Assembly (NCBI GenBank): GCA_021770245.1
Contig: JAETRI010000032.1
Span: 1 to 39,340, forward strand
Length of the DNA: 39,340 nucleotides
DNA from: Lachnospiraceae bacterium
GTDB taxonomy: Bacteria > Bacillota > Clostridia > Lachnospirales > Lachnospiraceae
Reading direction: 5' to 3'
This document shows positions 6,794-16,070 of the stretch, in pieces. The notes below the pieces were generated by a model. The model saw only the letters and a list, made by a program, of their open reading frames with translations, was not told the origin of the DNA and ran no database searches. Within the stretch, counting starts at the first letter, position 1. Each line of letters starts with the position of its first letter. The position numbers were made by a program, and so were the translations under genes.

Positions 6794-9313
6794 GTGGCTA
6801 GTTTATCGTCAAGCAGCGGTGTATCCAGTACCCTTGGGAATACAGCCTTGAGAGGGTTTGGCGGTATGGCGACGGGGATTGACCGTGATGCCATTATCGA
6901 GCAGATGACCCTTGGCACCAATACAAAGATCCAGAATCAGGAGAGCGCCATCACCAAACTCGAGTGGAAGCAGGAAGCTTTCCGGAGCATCAGCGACAAG
7001 ATTATCGATCTATCTGATAATTATATCAGCTATTCTTCCGGCGCAAATCTGGGGAATCCCAGTTTCTTTGCCAAGAATATTATCAGCCTGCACGGGAAGG
7101 AGACTTCCACCCGGTTTGTGACGGCTACCGGTTCCTCGGAACTGATCAACAATGTTTCCATCCAGGCAGTGAAGCAGCTTGCTTCTGCCAGCGTCCAGAA
7201 ATCCGGGGCGCGTACGGACAAGGAACTGCAGTTTTCCATGGACGACTTAAACGCCGTCACCTATGAATCCAACCTGCAGGGAAGGAAGCTGGAGTTTGGT
7301 ATCTATGATGATAAAAAAGGCTGGCAGGGGTCGGCTTCCTTTACTTTCCCCAGCAGCTATACGGTGGGCGAAGGCGACGATAAAAAAACAGTTACGATCG
7401 ATTATGCCGTAAAAGATGAAGAGGGGATCAGAAAACTCGTTGCTGATCTGAATGGGGCGCTTAAGCAGTCCGACGTCAAGATCGGCGACAAGGCAATCGG
7501 CGATGCCATCGAGTTTAAATATGAGAACGGTAAATTTGGCATTTCCAGTAAAGGGGACATTGGCAGTTATGAGATAAAGACAAGTTCGTCCGCGCTGTCT
7601 GCACTGGGATACACCGGGGACAAGAAGGATCCGACCATATCTCTGGATGAATTCAATAACGGAATATCGAAGGATTTCCAGGAGAGCGTCGTAACGAAAA
7701 AGACGAATCTCGACTATCTGACCGGGAAAAAGGTGACCTTCAATTACGACGGGAATAAGAAGGATATCGAGTTGATCACCAAGGAAGAAGCCGCTGAACT
7801 CAAGAGAATCATGTCGGATGATTCGATTACTGATAAGAAAGCCGCCCAGATGGAATACTGGCGGGGAAAGCTGCAGGAGCGTCTGGATAAGAATTTCGGC
7901 GCCGTAACGACGAAGGACGACGGGACGATTACCAACGGTATCCAGGTGAAGATCGGTGATAATGGCGGCCTGTCCTTTGCCACCAAGGCGGACTCCAGCG
8001 TGGCGATCAATACCAGCGATACCACCGTACTGAAGACCCTGGGGATCGGAAACGGGGAATCCAACAAGGTCAATATGAACGGGAAGCTGAACCAGTCCGG
8101 CCTGGGTATCGATATCAACAAGGAGGGGGCAGACGGCAAGAAGGTTTATGAGGACGGTCTTGTTATCAATGGCGTCAAGATCGGCGGGATCGACGGGAAT
8201 ACCTCCATCAGTGCCATCCTGTCGAAGATCAATTCCTCCAAGGCCGGTGTGAAAGCCACCTATGTCAGCGCCACGGGACAGTTCATGTTGGTATCCAATG
8301 AAACCGGTGCGGGGAGGAGTATCAGTCTGGATTCCCAGCTGGCAAAGGATCTTTTCGGCAGCAATAATCCGGATGATTTCGTGGAAGGCAAGAATTCCGT
8401 CGTGGATATCAGCTACGGTAACGGCGTAACCGTGCAGATGGAGCGCGCCTCCAATACCTTCGACCTGGAGGGCCTGAATGTGACGGTATCCGGCGTATTC
8501 GGCGGCGAATGGCAGAAGGACGAGAACGGAAATAATGTAAAATGGATAGAGGATTCCTCCGGCAGCGTCACGTTCAGCGCTAAGGCAGATGTGGATAAGG
8601 TAACGGAGACCGTGAAGAAGTTCTTTGAGGACTTCAATGCGCTGGTAACCGAGGTCAACACCCAGATCACCACCCGTCCGGACAGCTCCTACGGGCCGCT
8701 GACGGATGAGCAGATGGAGGAAATGAGCGATAAGTCCATCGAGAACTGGGAGAAGAAAGCGAAATCGGGCCTTTTGTATAATGACTCCACCATGCGCGAG
8801 CTGAGCATGGATATCCAGTCCGTCTTTACCAAGATGATGAGCAACGGCGCCAGCTATGATGACCTGAAGAAGATCGGCATTACATATTCCGAAGATTATC
8901 TGGACGGCGGTAAGCTGGTATTCGATGAGTCGGCCTTTAAGTCGGCCATGGAAAGCGATCCGGAGATGGTGTCCGATATCTTCACCGGCGGTGGAAAGGT
9001 CAATAAGGGGATGATGAAGATCCTGGATGAGACCTTTACCCCTTACGCTACCCGGTATGCATCGAAGAACCAGGTGGGGGATTCCAAGGGATCCTATGGA
9101 CGTCTGATTGAGGAAGCGGGATCGGAAAAAGTTCCCACCTCCATGCTGAAGAATCAGATCTATAACGATATCAAGACGAAAAAGGAATTGATCGAACAGC
9201 TGCAGACAAAGCTGAAGACGGAACAGGATCGTTATATCTCCATGTTTACGACGATGGAGACGATGATCAACCAGATGAATTCCCAGTCGAGCTGGCTGTC
9301 CCAGCTGCAATAA
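6794..9313 (+). CDS. fliD: Flagellar hook-associated protein 2 (filament cap)
   Basis: FliD forms the cap at the filament tip, under which flagellin subunits fold and add. The product is 839 residues, longer than many FliD proteins because of an expanded variable middle. The N-terminal domain has the recognisable GIDRDAIIEQM...KIQNQESAITKLEWKQEAFRSI region (coiled coil, residues about 28-75). The C-terminal D0 part (from about residue 600) includes GITYSEDYLDGGKLVFDE and a terminal coiled coil ending in a Met/Gln/Ser-rich tail. The start is GTG at 6794 with AAAGGAG eight bases upstream. fliS follows, the usual fliD-fliS pair. It should be exported by the flagellar type III system, so no Sec signal is expected or seen. 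Confidence 0.93.
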   Translation: MASLSSSSGVSSTLGNTALRGFGGMATGIDRDAIIEQMTLGTNTKIQNQESAITKLEWKQEAFRSISDKIIDLSDNYISYSSGANLGNPSFFAKNIISLHGKETSTRFVTATGSSELINNVSIQAVKQLASASVQKSGARTDKELQFSMDDLNAVTYESNLQGRKLEFGIYDDKKGWQGSASFTFPSSYTVGEGDDKKTVTIDYAVKDEEGIRKLVADLNGALKQSDVKIGDKAIGDAIEFKYENGKFGISSKGDIGSYEIKTSSSALSALGYTGDKKDPTISLDEFNNGISKDFQESVVTKKTNLDYLTGKKVTFNYDGNKKDIELITKEEAAELKRIMSDDSITDKKAAQMEYWRGKLQERLDKNFGAVTTKDDGTITNGIQVKIGDNGGLSFATKADSSVAINTSDTTVLKTLGIGNGESNKVNMNGKLNQSGLGIDINKEGADGKKVYEDGLVINGVKIGGIDGNTSISAILSKINSSKAGVKATYVSATGQFMLVSNETGAGRSISLDSQLAKDLFGSNNPDDFVEGKNSVVDISYGNGVTVQMERASNTFDLEGLNVTVSGVFGGEWQKDENGNNVKWIEDSSGSVTFSAKADVDKVTETVKKFFEDFNALVTEVNTQITTRPDSSYGPLTDEQMEEMSDKSIENWEKKAKSGLLYNDSTMRELSMDIQSVFTKMMSNGASYDDLKKIGITYSEDYLDGGKLVFDESAFKSAMESDPEMVSDIFTGGGKVNKGMMKILDETFTPYATRYASKNQVGDSKGSYGRLIEEAGSEKVPTSMLKNQIYNDIKTKKELIEQLQTKLKTEQDRYISMFTTMETMINQMNSQSSWLSQLQ

Positions 9314-9325
9314 AAGATTTACAGC

Positions 9326-9349
9326 GCCGCCGGTCGATCGGCCGGCGGC
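9326..9349 (+). terminator. Hairpin between fliD and fliS
   Basis: GCCGCCGG (9326-9333) pairs with CCGGCGGC (9342-9349), with GATC in the loop, followed by AGCTTTTGG. The T-run is short, so it may act as a partial terminator or RNA-stability hairpin that sets fliD and fliS levels apart. Confidence 0.45.
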
Positions 9350-9405
9350 AGCTTTTGGATGTAAGACAGGACTGTATTCGTCGAGTTTATGAAGGAAGGG
9401 ATTAA

Positions 9406-9810
9406 ATGAGCGGATATAATCATTATAAGGAACAGAGCATCTATTCCATGTCAGGGGCGGAGCAGCTATTGCTGCTGTTCGATGAAGCGATCAGGCGGTT
9501 AGCCAGAGCCGAACTTTCCCTGGAGGATAAAAATTATAAGGATTTCGAAGATTGTGTGACAAGGGCGAGCAGGATCGTCCGCTATTTAATCGATATTCTG
9601 GATATGGAACAGCCGATCAGCCATGATTTAAGAAGGATTTATAATTATCTTGTCTATGATCTGAGCCTGGTAAAAGCCGGAAGGGAACGGAGGAAGGACG
9701 AGATAGGGCGGATCAGGCATATCCTTTCGGAATTGCGGGAAGCTTTCTTTGAAGCCAGCAAAAAGGTAAATGATATGCATGTGGTCAAAGAAGCCGTGGT
9801 CAGGGGATAG
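9406..9810 (+). CDS. fliS: Flagellin export chaperone FliS
   Basis: A 134-residue helical protein. FliS binds the C-terminus of flagellin in the cytoplasm, prevents premature polymerisation and delivers it to the export gate. The sequence has the family pattern: a short N-terminal stretch, EQLLLLFDEAIRRL (first helix), an IVRYLIDILDME segment, then RRIYNYLVYDLSLVKAG (later helices). The ATG is preceded by GAAGGAAGGGA. It lies between fliD and a small chaperone-like gene, as in other Firmicutes. In Bacillus, FliS also acts with FliW and CsrA in flagellin homeostasis, and both partners are encoded nearby. Confidence 0.92.
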   Translation: MSGYNHYKEQSIYSMSGAEQLLLLFDEAIRRLARAELSLEDKNYKDFEDCVTRASRIVRYLIDILDMEQPISHDLRRIYNYLVYDLSLVKAGRERRKDEIGRIRHILSELREAFFEASKKVNDMHVVKEAVVRG

Positions 9811-9861
9811 ACGTATGATTTTTCCGGTGCGTTTTCCCGAAGGGATAGGAGTGTGGCACGG

Positions 9862-10293
9862 ATGGAACTGGATTTAACAAAGGTTATGATCCTTCTCCAG
9901 AGAAGATATGGGGCGGTGAGGGAAATTCACAGGCTGACAAAGGAGCTGGGAGAGGCCTTCGAGAGAAACGATGAGGTATCCGCGTCCATGCTTCTTCAGA
10001 TGCGGGCAGACGAGATGGAGAGAGCGGATGTCTGTCTCAATCAGATCTGGGAGATGGGAGAGACGAACCGCGGGTATCAGGAAAAGCTGTGTACTCTTAT
10101 GCGGTCCGATCCGAAGGAAGCGGTCGGAGACAGTCCGGAGGAGAAAAAGATTTATGAGATCCGGCAGAAGATTTGGGAGATGGCAGAGGAGCTGCGCGGT
10201 ATCGATCAGAGGATGAGCCAGAACGTGGCCAGAGAAAAATCCTTTTATAAAACAAAAGCAGAGCAGCAGGAAAATCTTTCGCTACAGGCTTGA
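9862..10293 (+). CDS. Small helical protein after fliS, FliT-like
   Basis: 143 residues, strongly helical and charged, with heptad-like spacing throughout, no membrane segment and no signal peptide. It occupies the fliT position after fliD-fliS; FliT chaperones FliD and is also a small helical protein, but sequence similarity is too weak to name it. The ATG at 9862 is ten bases from an AGGAG, while the in-frame GTG at 9853 is only one base from it, so the ATG is preferred. Best guess is a flagellar export chaperone; a FlgN-like role is the alternative, but a separate FlgN lies at 16071. Confidence 0.65.
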   Translation: MELDLTKVMILLQRRYGAVREIHRLTKELGEAFERNDEVSASMLLQMRADEMERADVCLNQIWEMGETNRGYQEKLCTLMRSDPKEAVGDSPEEKKIYEIRQKIWEMAEELRGIDQRMSQNVAREKSFYKTKAEQQENLSLQA

Positions 10294-10321
10294 AACGATT
10301 GTCGGACAAAGAGAGAGATTT

Positions 10322-11494
10322 ATGAATCAATTATTATTTGAAGGACGTACCCTGGTGGGAATCGTATCATCGATTATCCGCCAGGATTCTGTGCGTGTTG
10401 TATACAATCGCCTTGATTGGGAAAAAATGTACCGCATTGCGGATTACCATAACGTTGCCAATATAGTTTATCTCGGTGTTCTGGGTAAGGGAGATGTCCT
10501 GCCTGAGAAATGGCGGGATCGTTTTTTTGAACGCTATCAGGAGGCGCTGAAGTTTGGTGAGAACTACGAGGAATCCTTCAAAGAAGTATTGACATGGCTG
10601 GATATGAGAAAAATCTCATGCACCGTCTTAACCTCCCCCACTGTCCGGGATTATTATAAGATTTCAGAGGCGGCAGGGAACAGTGTCCTCCAGATCCTTT
10701 TGGACGGGGAGCAGTATTATCTGGCCAGGGGATATTTGATTGATCTGGGATATGAGGTGGATCAGATTTATGAGGGATATGGGGAGCGCCTGACGAAATG
10801 GACAGGGATATCGGTGGCGCTGTACCATAAGCTCCCTTTCCGGACGCTGGCCTATGCCCGCGGCATGACCCGTCTGCTGGAGACGGCGGTCATAAAAGAA
10901 CCCTATCAGAATATACGAGTGCTGCCTTTGGAAAGCGAATTCCTGTTTCGGATGGCCAGGGCAGTATACCGTTATGCGACGGACGAACTGACTCTGAGGG
11001 AAGTGCTGGATCTGTTCCTCTGCCATCAGGCATGGCGTGACGAGATGGATAGGGAGAGGCTGCGGAAACGATTGGCTGATTTTTTTATTGACGGATTGGC
11101 CGGGAAGCTTCTTCGTATTTCCTATATGTGGTTCGGGGATAAAAAGGACGATTATTTCACCGACAGCCCGGAAGATATGGGGGTATACGATGTGTTGGAG
11201 GACCGGCTTTTGACAAAGGGCATCGTGAATAACGAGACGGATCCTCAGGCGCTTCGGCTCCAGAAAATGATCCAGAGGGAAATCGAAAAGGAAAGGCGAA
11301 GGGAAGAGAGAAAGCAGTTTACCAAGCGTCTGGAAGGATGGCAGGAGGAGATAAAGAAAAAATGGAAATGGCTTTTCCCCGACTATCATTATATGGCGTC
11401 CATTTATCCGACAGTGGAAAGAATACCGCTCCTTCTTCCGATTTTTTGGCTGCTGCGATGCGTGAGAATGTTATGGAGAACGGTATTTAGATAA
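10322..11494 (+). CDS. Degenerate nucleotidyltransferase-fold protein
   Basis: 390 residues. The region from about residue 30 to 250 follows the layout of the uncharacterised nucleotidyltransferase family NTP_transf_5: an opening helix region (ADYHNVANIVYLGVL), a long helix pair, a hydrophobic strand (ISCTVLTSPTVRDYY), and the domain that normally carries a GD(I/L)D metal site followed by a 'GY' strand. Here the site reads GNSVLQILLDGE, so the paired catalytic aspartates appear lost. The C-terminus is a basic charged helix (KMIQREIEKERRREERKQ) and a hydrophobic end. It directly follows the fliS operon genes and may serve flagellin modification or be a non-catalytic relative. Family assignment is moderate, function unknown. 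Confidence 0.55.
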   Translation: MNQLLFEGRTLVGIVSSIIRQDSVRVVYNRLDWEKMYRIADYHNVANIVYLGVLGKGDVLPEKWRDRFFERYQEALKFGENYEESFKEVLTWLDMRKISCTVLTSPTVRDYYKISEAAGNSVLQILLDGEQYYLARGYLIDLGYEVDQIYEGYGERLTKWTGISVALYHKLPFRTLAYARGMTRLLETAVIKEPYQNIRVLPLESEFLFRMARAVYRYATDELTLREVLDLFLCHQAWRDEMDRERLRKRLADFFIDGLAGKLLRISYMWFGDKKDDYFTDSPEDMGVYDVLEDRLLTKGIVNNETDPQALRLQKMIQREIEKERRREERKQFTKRLEGWQEEIKKKWKWLFPDYHYMASIYPTVERIPLLLPIFWLLRCVRMLWRTVFR

Positions 11495-11515
11495 AAAGAA
11501 TTCTATAGAATACAT

Positions 11516-11557
11516 AAAAAGCGTTATGCCCCTTTTGACAGGATGCATAACGCTTTT
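11516..11557. terminator. Bidirectional terminator, csrA and nucleotidyltransferase-fold gene
   Basis: AAAAAGCGTTATGC (11516-11529) pairs with GCATAACGCTTTT (11545-11557). It gives a T-run on both strands and lies exactly between the convergent gene ends at 11494 and 11559. Confidence 0.88.
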
Positions 11558-11558
11558 A

Positions 11559-11840
11559 TTATTTTGTTTCTGACGATTCTTCAGCCCGTTTGACAAGAAT
11601 TGATTCATTGCCGGATCTTTGCTTCAGAATGGATTGAAGAAGCATTACGGAATTCACATTGGGAGCCAATGCGGATTTGTTGGTTTGCTCCGCCTCGGAA
11701 AGCTCTTCTCTCAGAATAGAAATCTGCTTTGGAGCATCGATGGCCACTCGGACTCCGTCAGCAGCACACTCTATAATTGTAATACGGATATCGTCTCCTA
11801 TTAAAAGGCTTTCGTTCTTTTTGCGTCGAAGTACCAACAT
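11559..11840 (-). CDS. csrA: Carbon storage regulator CsrA, extended C-terminus
   Basis: CsrA is a small dimeric RNA-binding protein that represses translation by covering ribosome sites, notably of flagellin mRNA in Firmicutes. The N-terminal 60 residues are canonical: MLVLRRKKNESLLIGDDI, then ITI and VRVAIDAPKQISILREEL. The total of 93 residues is about 20-30 longer than typical, with an extra Asn/Ser/Leu-rich tail ending in a charged stretch. It begins two bases after fliW ends, so the antagonist and its target are made together. A terminator follows immediately. Confidence 0.95.
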   Translation of the reverse strand: MLVLRRKKNESLLIGDDIRITIIECAADGVRVAIDAPKQISILREELSEAEQTNKSALAPNVNSVMLLQSILKQRSGNESILVKRAEESSETK

Positions 11841-11842
11841 AA

Positions 11843-12304
11843 TTATTCGTCACTCCCATTCTCTGAATCGACTACAGCGGAAAAGGAACGCATCTCATGG
11901 CGATAATCATAAAGACTGTCCTCCAGTATTACCTGAATGCCATGCCGCGTTTGAGGATTGATCACCAGAGGACATTTCAGATTCACCGTATTTTCCAGAT
12001 AATTTTCCTTTACGACACAAATCGCATAATAAGAAAGTTCCTCTTCCCCGGCAACATCCAAACAGGACAGTTCCTGGGGGGTCAGAATGGGAGAGTAGTC
12101 GGGACAGAGGAGGAAAGGGTTAATCAAAACGAATTCCACCCTGCATTCCTCCACTGACACCATTAAAAGCATAGAATCATCATCTTCGTTTAAGTTCAGG
12201 AGAAGATACTTTGTCAGCTTTGGAAAACCAAAGAGACCGTCTGGAAAAATCACGAGGTCGCTGTTTTCATATTCCACGTCCCCATAATCCGTTTGTATTG
12301 TCAT
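11843..12304 (-). CDS. fliW: Flagellar assembly factor FliW
   Basis: FliW binds flagellin and, when free, binds and antagonises CsrA, coupling flagellin translation to secretion. The 153-residue product shows family features: DLVIFPDGLFGFP near the start, a VEFVLINPFLL core, and the PLVINPQTRHGIQVIL C-terminal segment. Two starts are possible: ATG at 12304, eleven bases from AGGAG, and GTG at 12316, which touches that AGGAG. The ATG is chosen. It sits directly upstream of csrA, as in Bacillus and other Clostridia. Confidence 0.93.
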   Translation of the reverse strand: MTIQTDYGDVEYENSDLVIFPDGLFGFPKLTKYLLLNLNEDDDSMLLMVSVEECRVEFVLINPFLLCPDYSPILTPQELSCLDVAGEEELSYYAICVVKENYLENTVNLKCPLVINPQTRHGIQVILEDSLYDYRHEMRSFSAVVDSENGSDE

Positions 12305-12318
12305 ACGAACTAACACTC

Positions 12319-12900
12319 CTATGTGAATAAATTAACACTGCCACCGGGCTCATCCCGGGGAGGGACATAATTGAAACCACCCAAGTACTCCACATGTACC
12401 TGCGGCCTTTGGGTGATGATGGTCATCACAAGCGGTGGAAGATAAGTCAGATCCCCCCGGGCCACCCGCATTTCAAAAGAGCCCCGCTCCGCCGTATAAG
12501 CGGTACTGTTTTCCACAGAAACATCCTGGACCGTATCGGAAACAGCGGCAGAAACGACCGGAGCTGCCACATCATCGCCCATATTCGAAGAACTCACCGT
12601 CTGAGCGGGAGCCGGAACGGGAGCAGGGCGCTGAGCTGCCTGGCGGTAGGCAATCTTCTGAAAGGAATTCTCCTGGTTCTGCGCCGGTGTGGCAATCGTC
12701 TTTTTGGAAAAAGTCCTGTTAATCCGCCGCACATCATCAATGGAAATGGGGCTCGCCTTTGAGGTGCTGCGCTGCATGGTCTGGCGTGCAATTGCCTTTC
12801 TCCGTTCGATATCCACGGAACCGGAGCTGACCAGTCGTGCATTCTGCGTATAACGCACCATCTGCAGCGGCTCGGTTGTTATCTTAATCAGCGGTTTCAT
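12319..12900 (-). CDS. YviE/DUF6470-like protein between flgL and fliW
   Basis: A 193-residue protein of unknown function. It starts MKPLIKITTEPLQMVRYTQNARL, a short strand-rich opening like proteins in this slot. The middle (about 25-130) is basic then Pro/Ala/Gln-rich and probably flexible. The C-terminus has a compact segment with GDLTYLPPLVMTIITQRPQVHVEYLGGFNYVP. In Bacillus the same place, flgL-yviE-fliW, holds YviE, also of unknown role. The match rests on position and the opening residues, so the family name is tentative. It probably acts with the hook-filament junction proteins or FliW. Confidence 0.65.
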   Translation of the reverse strand: MKPLIKITTEPLQMVRYTQNARLVSSGSVDIERRKAIARQTMQRSTSKASPISIDDVRRINRTFSKKTIATPAQNQENSFQKIAYRQAAQRPAPVPAPAQTVSSSNMGDDVAAPVVSAAVSDTVQDVSVENSTAYTAERGSFEMRVARGDLTYLPPLVMTIITQRPQVHVEYLGGFNYVPPRDEPGGSVNLFT

Positions 12901-12939
12901 AATATGGCCTCCTTTCTTTTCATTTCAGGCCTTATTTAT

Positions 12940-14070
12940 TTAACCCATAAAGTCGAAGAGGGAAGAGCCCATGAGCTTGGAGCCAACCTGCAGCGCGGCA
13001 TTATAGGAATACTGGTTGTTATACATCTCCATAATAGACTCATAGGGATCTGCACCCAATTTCTCCCTGTATTGATCCTGTAAGGAATCGGAGATGGAAT
13101 TGAGCCTATCCATCGTATCGTCCAGAAGGGAGTATTTATTACCCAAGTCGGAGAATACCGTACTGAGGGTATGCTCCGTTTCCGTCATGGAATCAATGGT
13201 ATTGCCCAGAACTTCCACTAATTTGGGCTTGTCGCCTGATGCGACATAATCGTCAATAGCAAGAGCGGCGGCGCCCACCAATGCAACTGGACTTTCATTC
13301 AGACGCTTCTGGATTTCTCCTTTTTTATCGGCAGCGGCTCTCACTGCATCGGAATTGAACCCCGTTAAGAGGTTCAGACCGCCGGTGTAGGTATCCAGAA
13401 GCGTGCCGCGGTCACTGATGTCGCCGTATCCGATATCGACGCGTCCCTGTTCAGACATGGCGGTGATCAGACGATCCCAATCCGCATCGGGCTTTTCATC
13501 AAGCGTAAATTCATACGTACCGTCCTTGGCGTCGGTTTCCTTTAGGATAAAGGTAAACTCCGTAACGGTATCTTCCCCCGGGAAAACATGACTATAGGTC
13601 ATCACCATCTGTCCGTCCTGCTGGGACAGGCTGAAGGGTGAGGTAGAGACATCGTTGCCCCCGAAGATATAGAAATCCTCATACTGCATATTCAGATCAT
13701 TAATCATGCTCTGCTGCTTCTGAAGCAGATCATCCCGGATGGTCTGGATATCGCCGCTTCCGGTGGTAGTAGCCGTCCTGGCATATTGAACCTGTTTTTT
13801 GGACTGTGCGAGAAGGCTGTAGATATCGCGGGCGCCGAGCTCCTGCTGATAGACCCGGTTCTGGACATCCTTGATCAGGGAAGCTTTGCTCGTGACATCC
13901 TGGAATTGGTTATCCATCTTTTTGCCCGCATAATAGCTTAACGGGCTGTCAGCGGCGGTCTCATAGGCCGCTCCGCTAGTGATCTTGTTCATGCTTTTAT
14001 TCAGCCTCACGTGTACGTCGTTTACCGAGGCGGTATAGTTTCTGTATAAAGATACATTTGTTACGCGCAT
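12940..14070 (-). CDS. flgL: Flagellar hook-associated protein 3
   Basis: FlgL is the second hook-filament junction protein, placed between FlgK and flagellin. The 376-residue product has the flagellin-like N-terminus: MRVTNVSLYRNYTASVND, then RLNKSMNKITSGAAYETAADSP, a coiled D0/D1 helix. The C-terminal helix is ENRT-free but typical (YSYNAALQVGSKLMGSSLFDFMG). The middle is the variable exposed domain. It lies in the flgM-flgN-flgK-flgL order conserved in Firmicutes. About 150 bases separate it from flgK; that gap contains short GC-rich inverted repeats but no clear terminator. Confidence 0.93.
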   Translation of the reverse strand: MRVTNVSLYRNYTASVNDVHVRLNKSMNKITSGAAYETAADSPLSYYAGKKMDNQFQDVTSKASLIKDVQNRVYQQELGARDIYSLLAQSKKQVQYARTATTTGSGDIQTIRDDLLQKQQSMINDLNMQYEDFYIFGGNDVSTSPFSLSQQDGQMVMTYSHVFPGEDTVTEFTFILKETDAKDGTYEFTLDEKPDADWDRLITAMSEQGRVDIGYGDISDRGTLLDTYTGGLNLLTGFNSDAVRAAADKKGEIQKRLNESPVALVGAAALAIDDYVASGDKPKLVEVLGNTIDSMTETEHTLSTVFSDLGNKYSLLDDTMDRLNSISDSLQDQYREKLGADPYESIMEMYNNQYSYNAALQVGSKLMGSSLFDFMG

Positions 14071-14217
14071 ATCAGGATACCTCCATCCTTATTATATTCA
14101 ACGGGAAACCGGAAGGTTTTCCCCACGGCCCGACCGGCAGCGGCAGACAGCCCGTTTCCGGTTCTGTGGCCTGAAACACTGCCTGACCGGCCCGGCTTGT
14201 TTTCGCTATGTAAGAGC

Positions 14218-15999
14218 TTAACGTCCCACCAGCCCGGTACCGTTGATCAGGGTGTTCAGGGCGTCGTCAAGGGTGGTCATCAGACGGGATGCCGCGTTAT
14301 AGGCGGACATATACATCATCATATTGGACGCTTCCTCGTTCAGGCTTACGCCGGAAATGGAATCCCGGGAATTCTGGATTCCGTTCAATACGGTTATGTT
14401 GGTTTTCAGCGCATCCGAATTGTTCCTGGAATCGTTGGCCAGTATGGTGGAAACGTGGTTCATATAATCGGCGAAGGAATTGCCGCGCAGATTAATATCG
14501 AACTTGTTTCCGTCTTTATCCGTATACTGGATGTCTTTAAAAAAGTCTTTTTGGGTCGGGAACGTGGTGGTCATAGCTTCCAGGAGGTTTAATACCGTAT
14601 CCGTAGCGCTTTCCCCGTGCTTCCCCACATGGACATCGCCGCTGCTCCATTTGTCGTTGATGCCGATATTGGCGGCAGTGATCCCTTCGTTTGCAGCCGG
14701 ATCACCGGTCTTATTGACCAATAAAAGCGCATCCGGATCCTTGTCATTTCCCTCAATATTGATCGAATTCATTACGGCGGCAAAGGAAGCGGCCAGCTTA
14801 TCGATTTCGTTGCGATAGTACTGATACCCCTTCACGTCGTCTCTGCCGACACTCGTACCGTCCTTCCAAAGCATATCCAGGATGGATTGAACGGAACCGG
14901 AATCGCTGGGAAATTGGTTTGCATTGGGATTAAGATCCTTCTGCATAAATTCCGCCGTTTCTCCCCTGGTCTTGCCGTATTTATCCACAGCGGCGGCAGT
15001 GGCAGTAAGCTTAATCAGACTGGCATCAAAAGGATCGTTTGTTTCCAAAGGAGGTTCTATTTCGAATTGGCCGTAATTCTGATTGCCTGTGCCCGCAGTG
15101 CCCTCCACCAGAAGCAGACGCTGGGTATCTCCGTTGGCATCCTGATAAAGCAGTTCCACCCGCAGATCGTCGGGCCATTCCTTTCTGTCAAGGCGGGTAT
15201 CACCGTTATAATTGTAGACCTCCGAATCAAAAGCTGCATTGGGATTCCCGTCATCATCCAAACCATCATGATATTTATCTTTATAGTAAGTAACTTCGAT
15301 AGGAATATAGCTGGCCAGTTCGTCCAGCAGGAGGTTACGCTCATCCATCAGTTCCAGACTCTGCTGGCCGAGGATCTGATTCTGCTTGATCTGCCGGTTC
15401 AGGGTGCCGATCTGCTGCAGCATGCGGTTAACTTCCTGCACGGCCCCGTTTTCGTTTGTGCCGGTACCGTCCAGCCTGGAAAATTCGGCCTTTTCGGCTT
15501 CCGTGAGCTGCTTGGAGGCATCGTTGAGCAGATTCGTCAAAGCCTGCATCTTGGAACGCAGCTCCGATTCATAGACGGGATCGTTGACTTTGGCCGGATC
15601 CTGCATCCCGTTTAAGGCCTCCTGAATATTATCGAAAGCCTGACGGATTCCGCTGATTTTGGTTTCGTCGAAGATATCTGCCAAACGGTCTAAAGAGGTC
15701 TGCATGGCATCGGTATAGCCCGATTTCTTGATCTGATTCCTGTATTGGGCATCCAGGAAGGGATCGCGGATCTGGCTTACCTTATCCATATGCACACCAA
15801 AGCCCACCACGACCTCCGAACCGTTCATGTAGTGGGAGACCGGGCGGGTATAATTCAGGCTGGATACCTCCAATTGCTGCCGGGTATAACCGGGGGTATT
15901 CATATTGGAAAGATTTTGGCCTGTGACATCCAAACGCTTCTGATTCGCCTGGATCGCGGACAGCGCGGTCGAAAAACCGGCGAAAGTTGCTCTTACCAT
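14218..15999 (-). CDS. flgK: Flagellar hook-associated protein 1
   Basis: FlgK joins the hook to the filament as the first junction protein. The 593-residue product begins MVRATFAGFSTALSAIQANQ and LDVTGQNLSNMNTPGYTRQ, the flagellar rod/hook-type N-terminal helix. It ends in a matching helix (EEASNMMMYMSAYNAASRLMTTLDDALNTL). The start at 15999 has GGAGG eight bases upstream; the frame stays open to 16044, but that would place a long unrelated leader before the conserved helix. The centre (about 230-480) is the variable exposed domain with many Asp/Asn residues. Its chaperone FlgN is encoded directly upstream. Confidence 0.94.
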   Translation of the reverse strand: MVRATFAGFSTALSAIQANQKRLDVTGQNLSNMNTPGYTRQQLEVSSLNYTRPVSHYMNGSEVVVGFGVHMDKVSQIRDPFLDAQYRNQIKKSGYTDAMQTSLDRLADIFDETKISGIRQAFDNIQEALNGMQDPAKVNDPVYESELRSKMQALTNLLNDASKQLTEAEKAEFSRLDGTGTNENGAVQEVNRMLQQIGTLNRQIKQNQILGQQSLELMDERNLLLDELASYIPIEVTYYKDKYHDGLDDDGNPNAAFDSEVYNYNGDTRLDRKEWPDDLRVELLYQDANGDTQRLLLVEGTAGTGNQNYGQFEIEPPLETNDPFDASLIKLTATAAAVDKYGKTRGETAEFMQKDLNPNANQFPSDSGSVQSILDMLWKDGTSVGRDDVKGYQYYRNEIDKLAASFAAVMNSINIEGNDKDPDALLLVNKTGDPAANEGITAANIGINDKWSSGDVHVGKHGESATDTVLNLLEAMTTTFPTQKDFFKDIQYTDKDGNKFDINLRGNSFADYMNHVSTILANDSRNNSDALKTNITVLNGIQNSRDSISGVSLNEEASNMMMYMSAYNAASRLMTTLDDALNTLINGTGLVGR

Positions 16000-16070
16000 A
16001 TTCGTTTTCCTCCAAATTTCAAATGAGAGTTTCCTCGTACTCAATCTATATCAACGATTTGCTGCGGCCC

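Noticed and set aside
7247-9310. 687-codon open frame antisense to fliD
   Set aside because: It lies wholly opposite a clear fliD gene, has no recognisable domain, and such long antisense frames are expected from the codon bias of the real gene.
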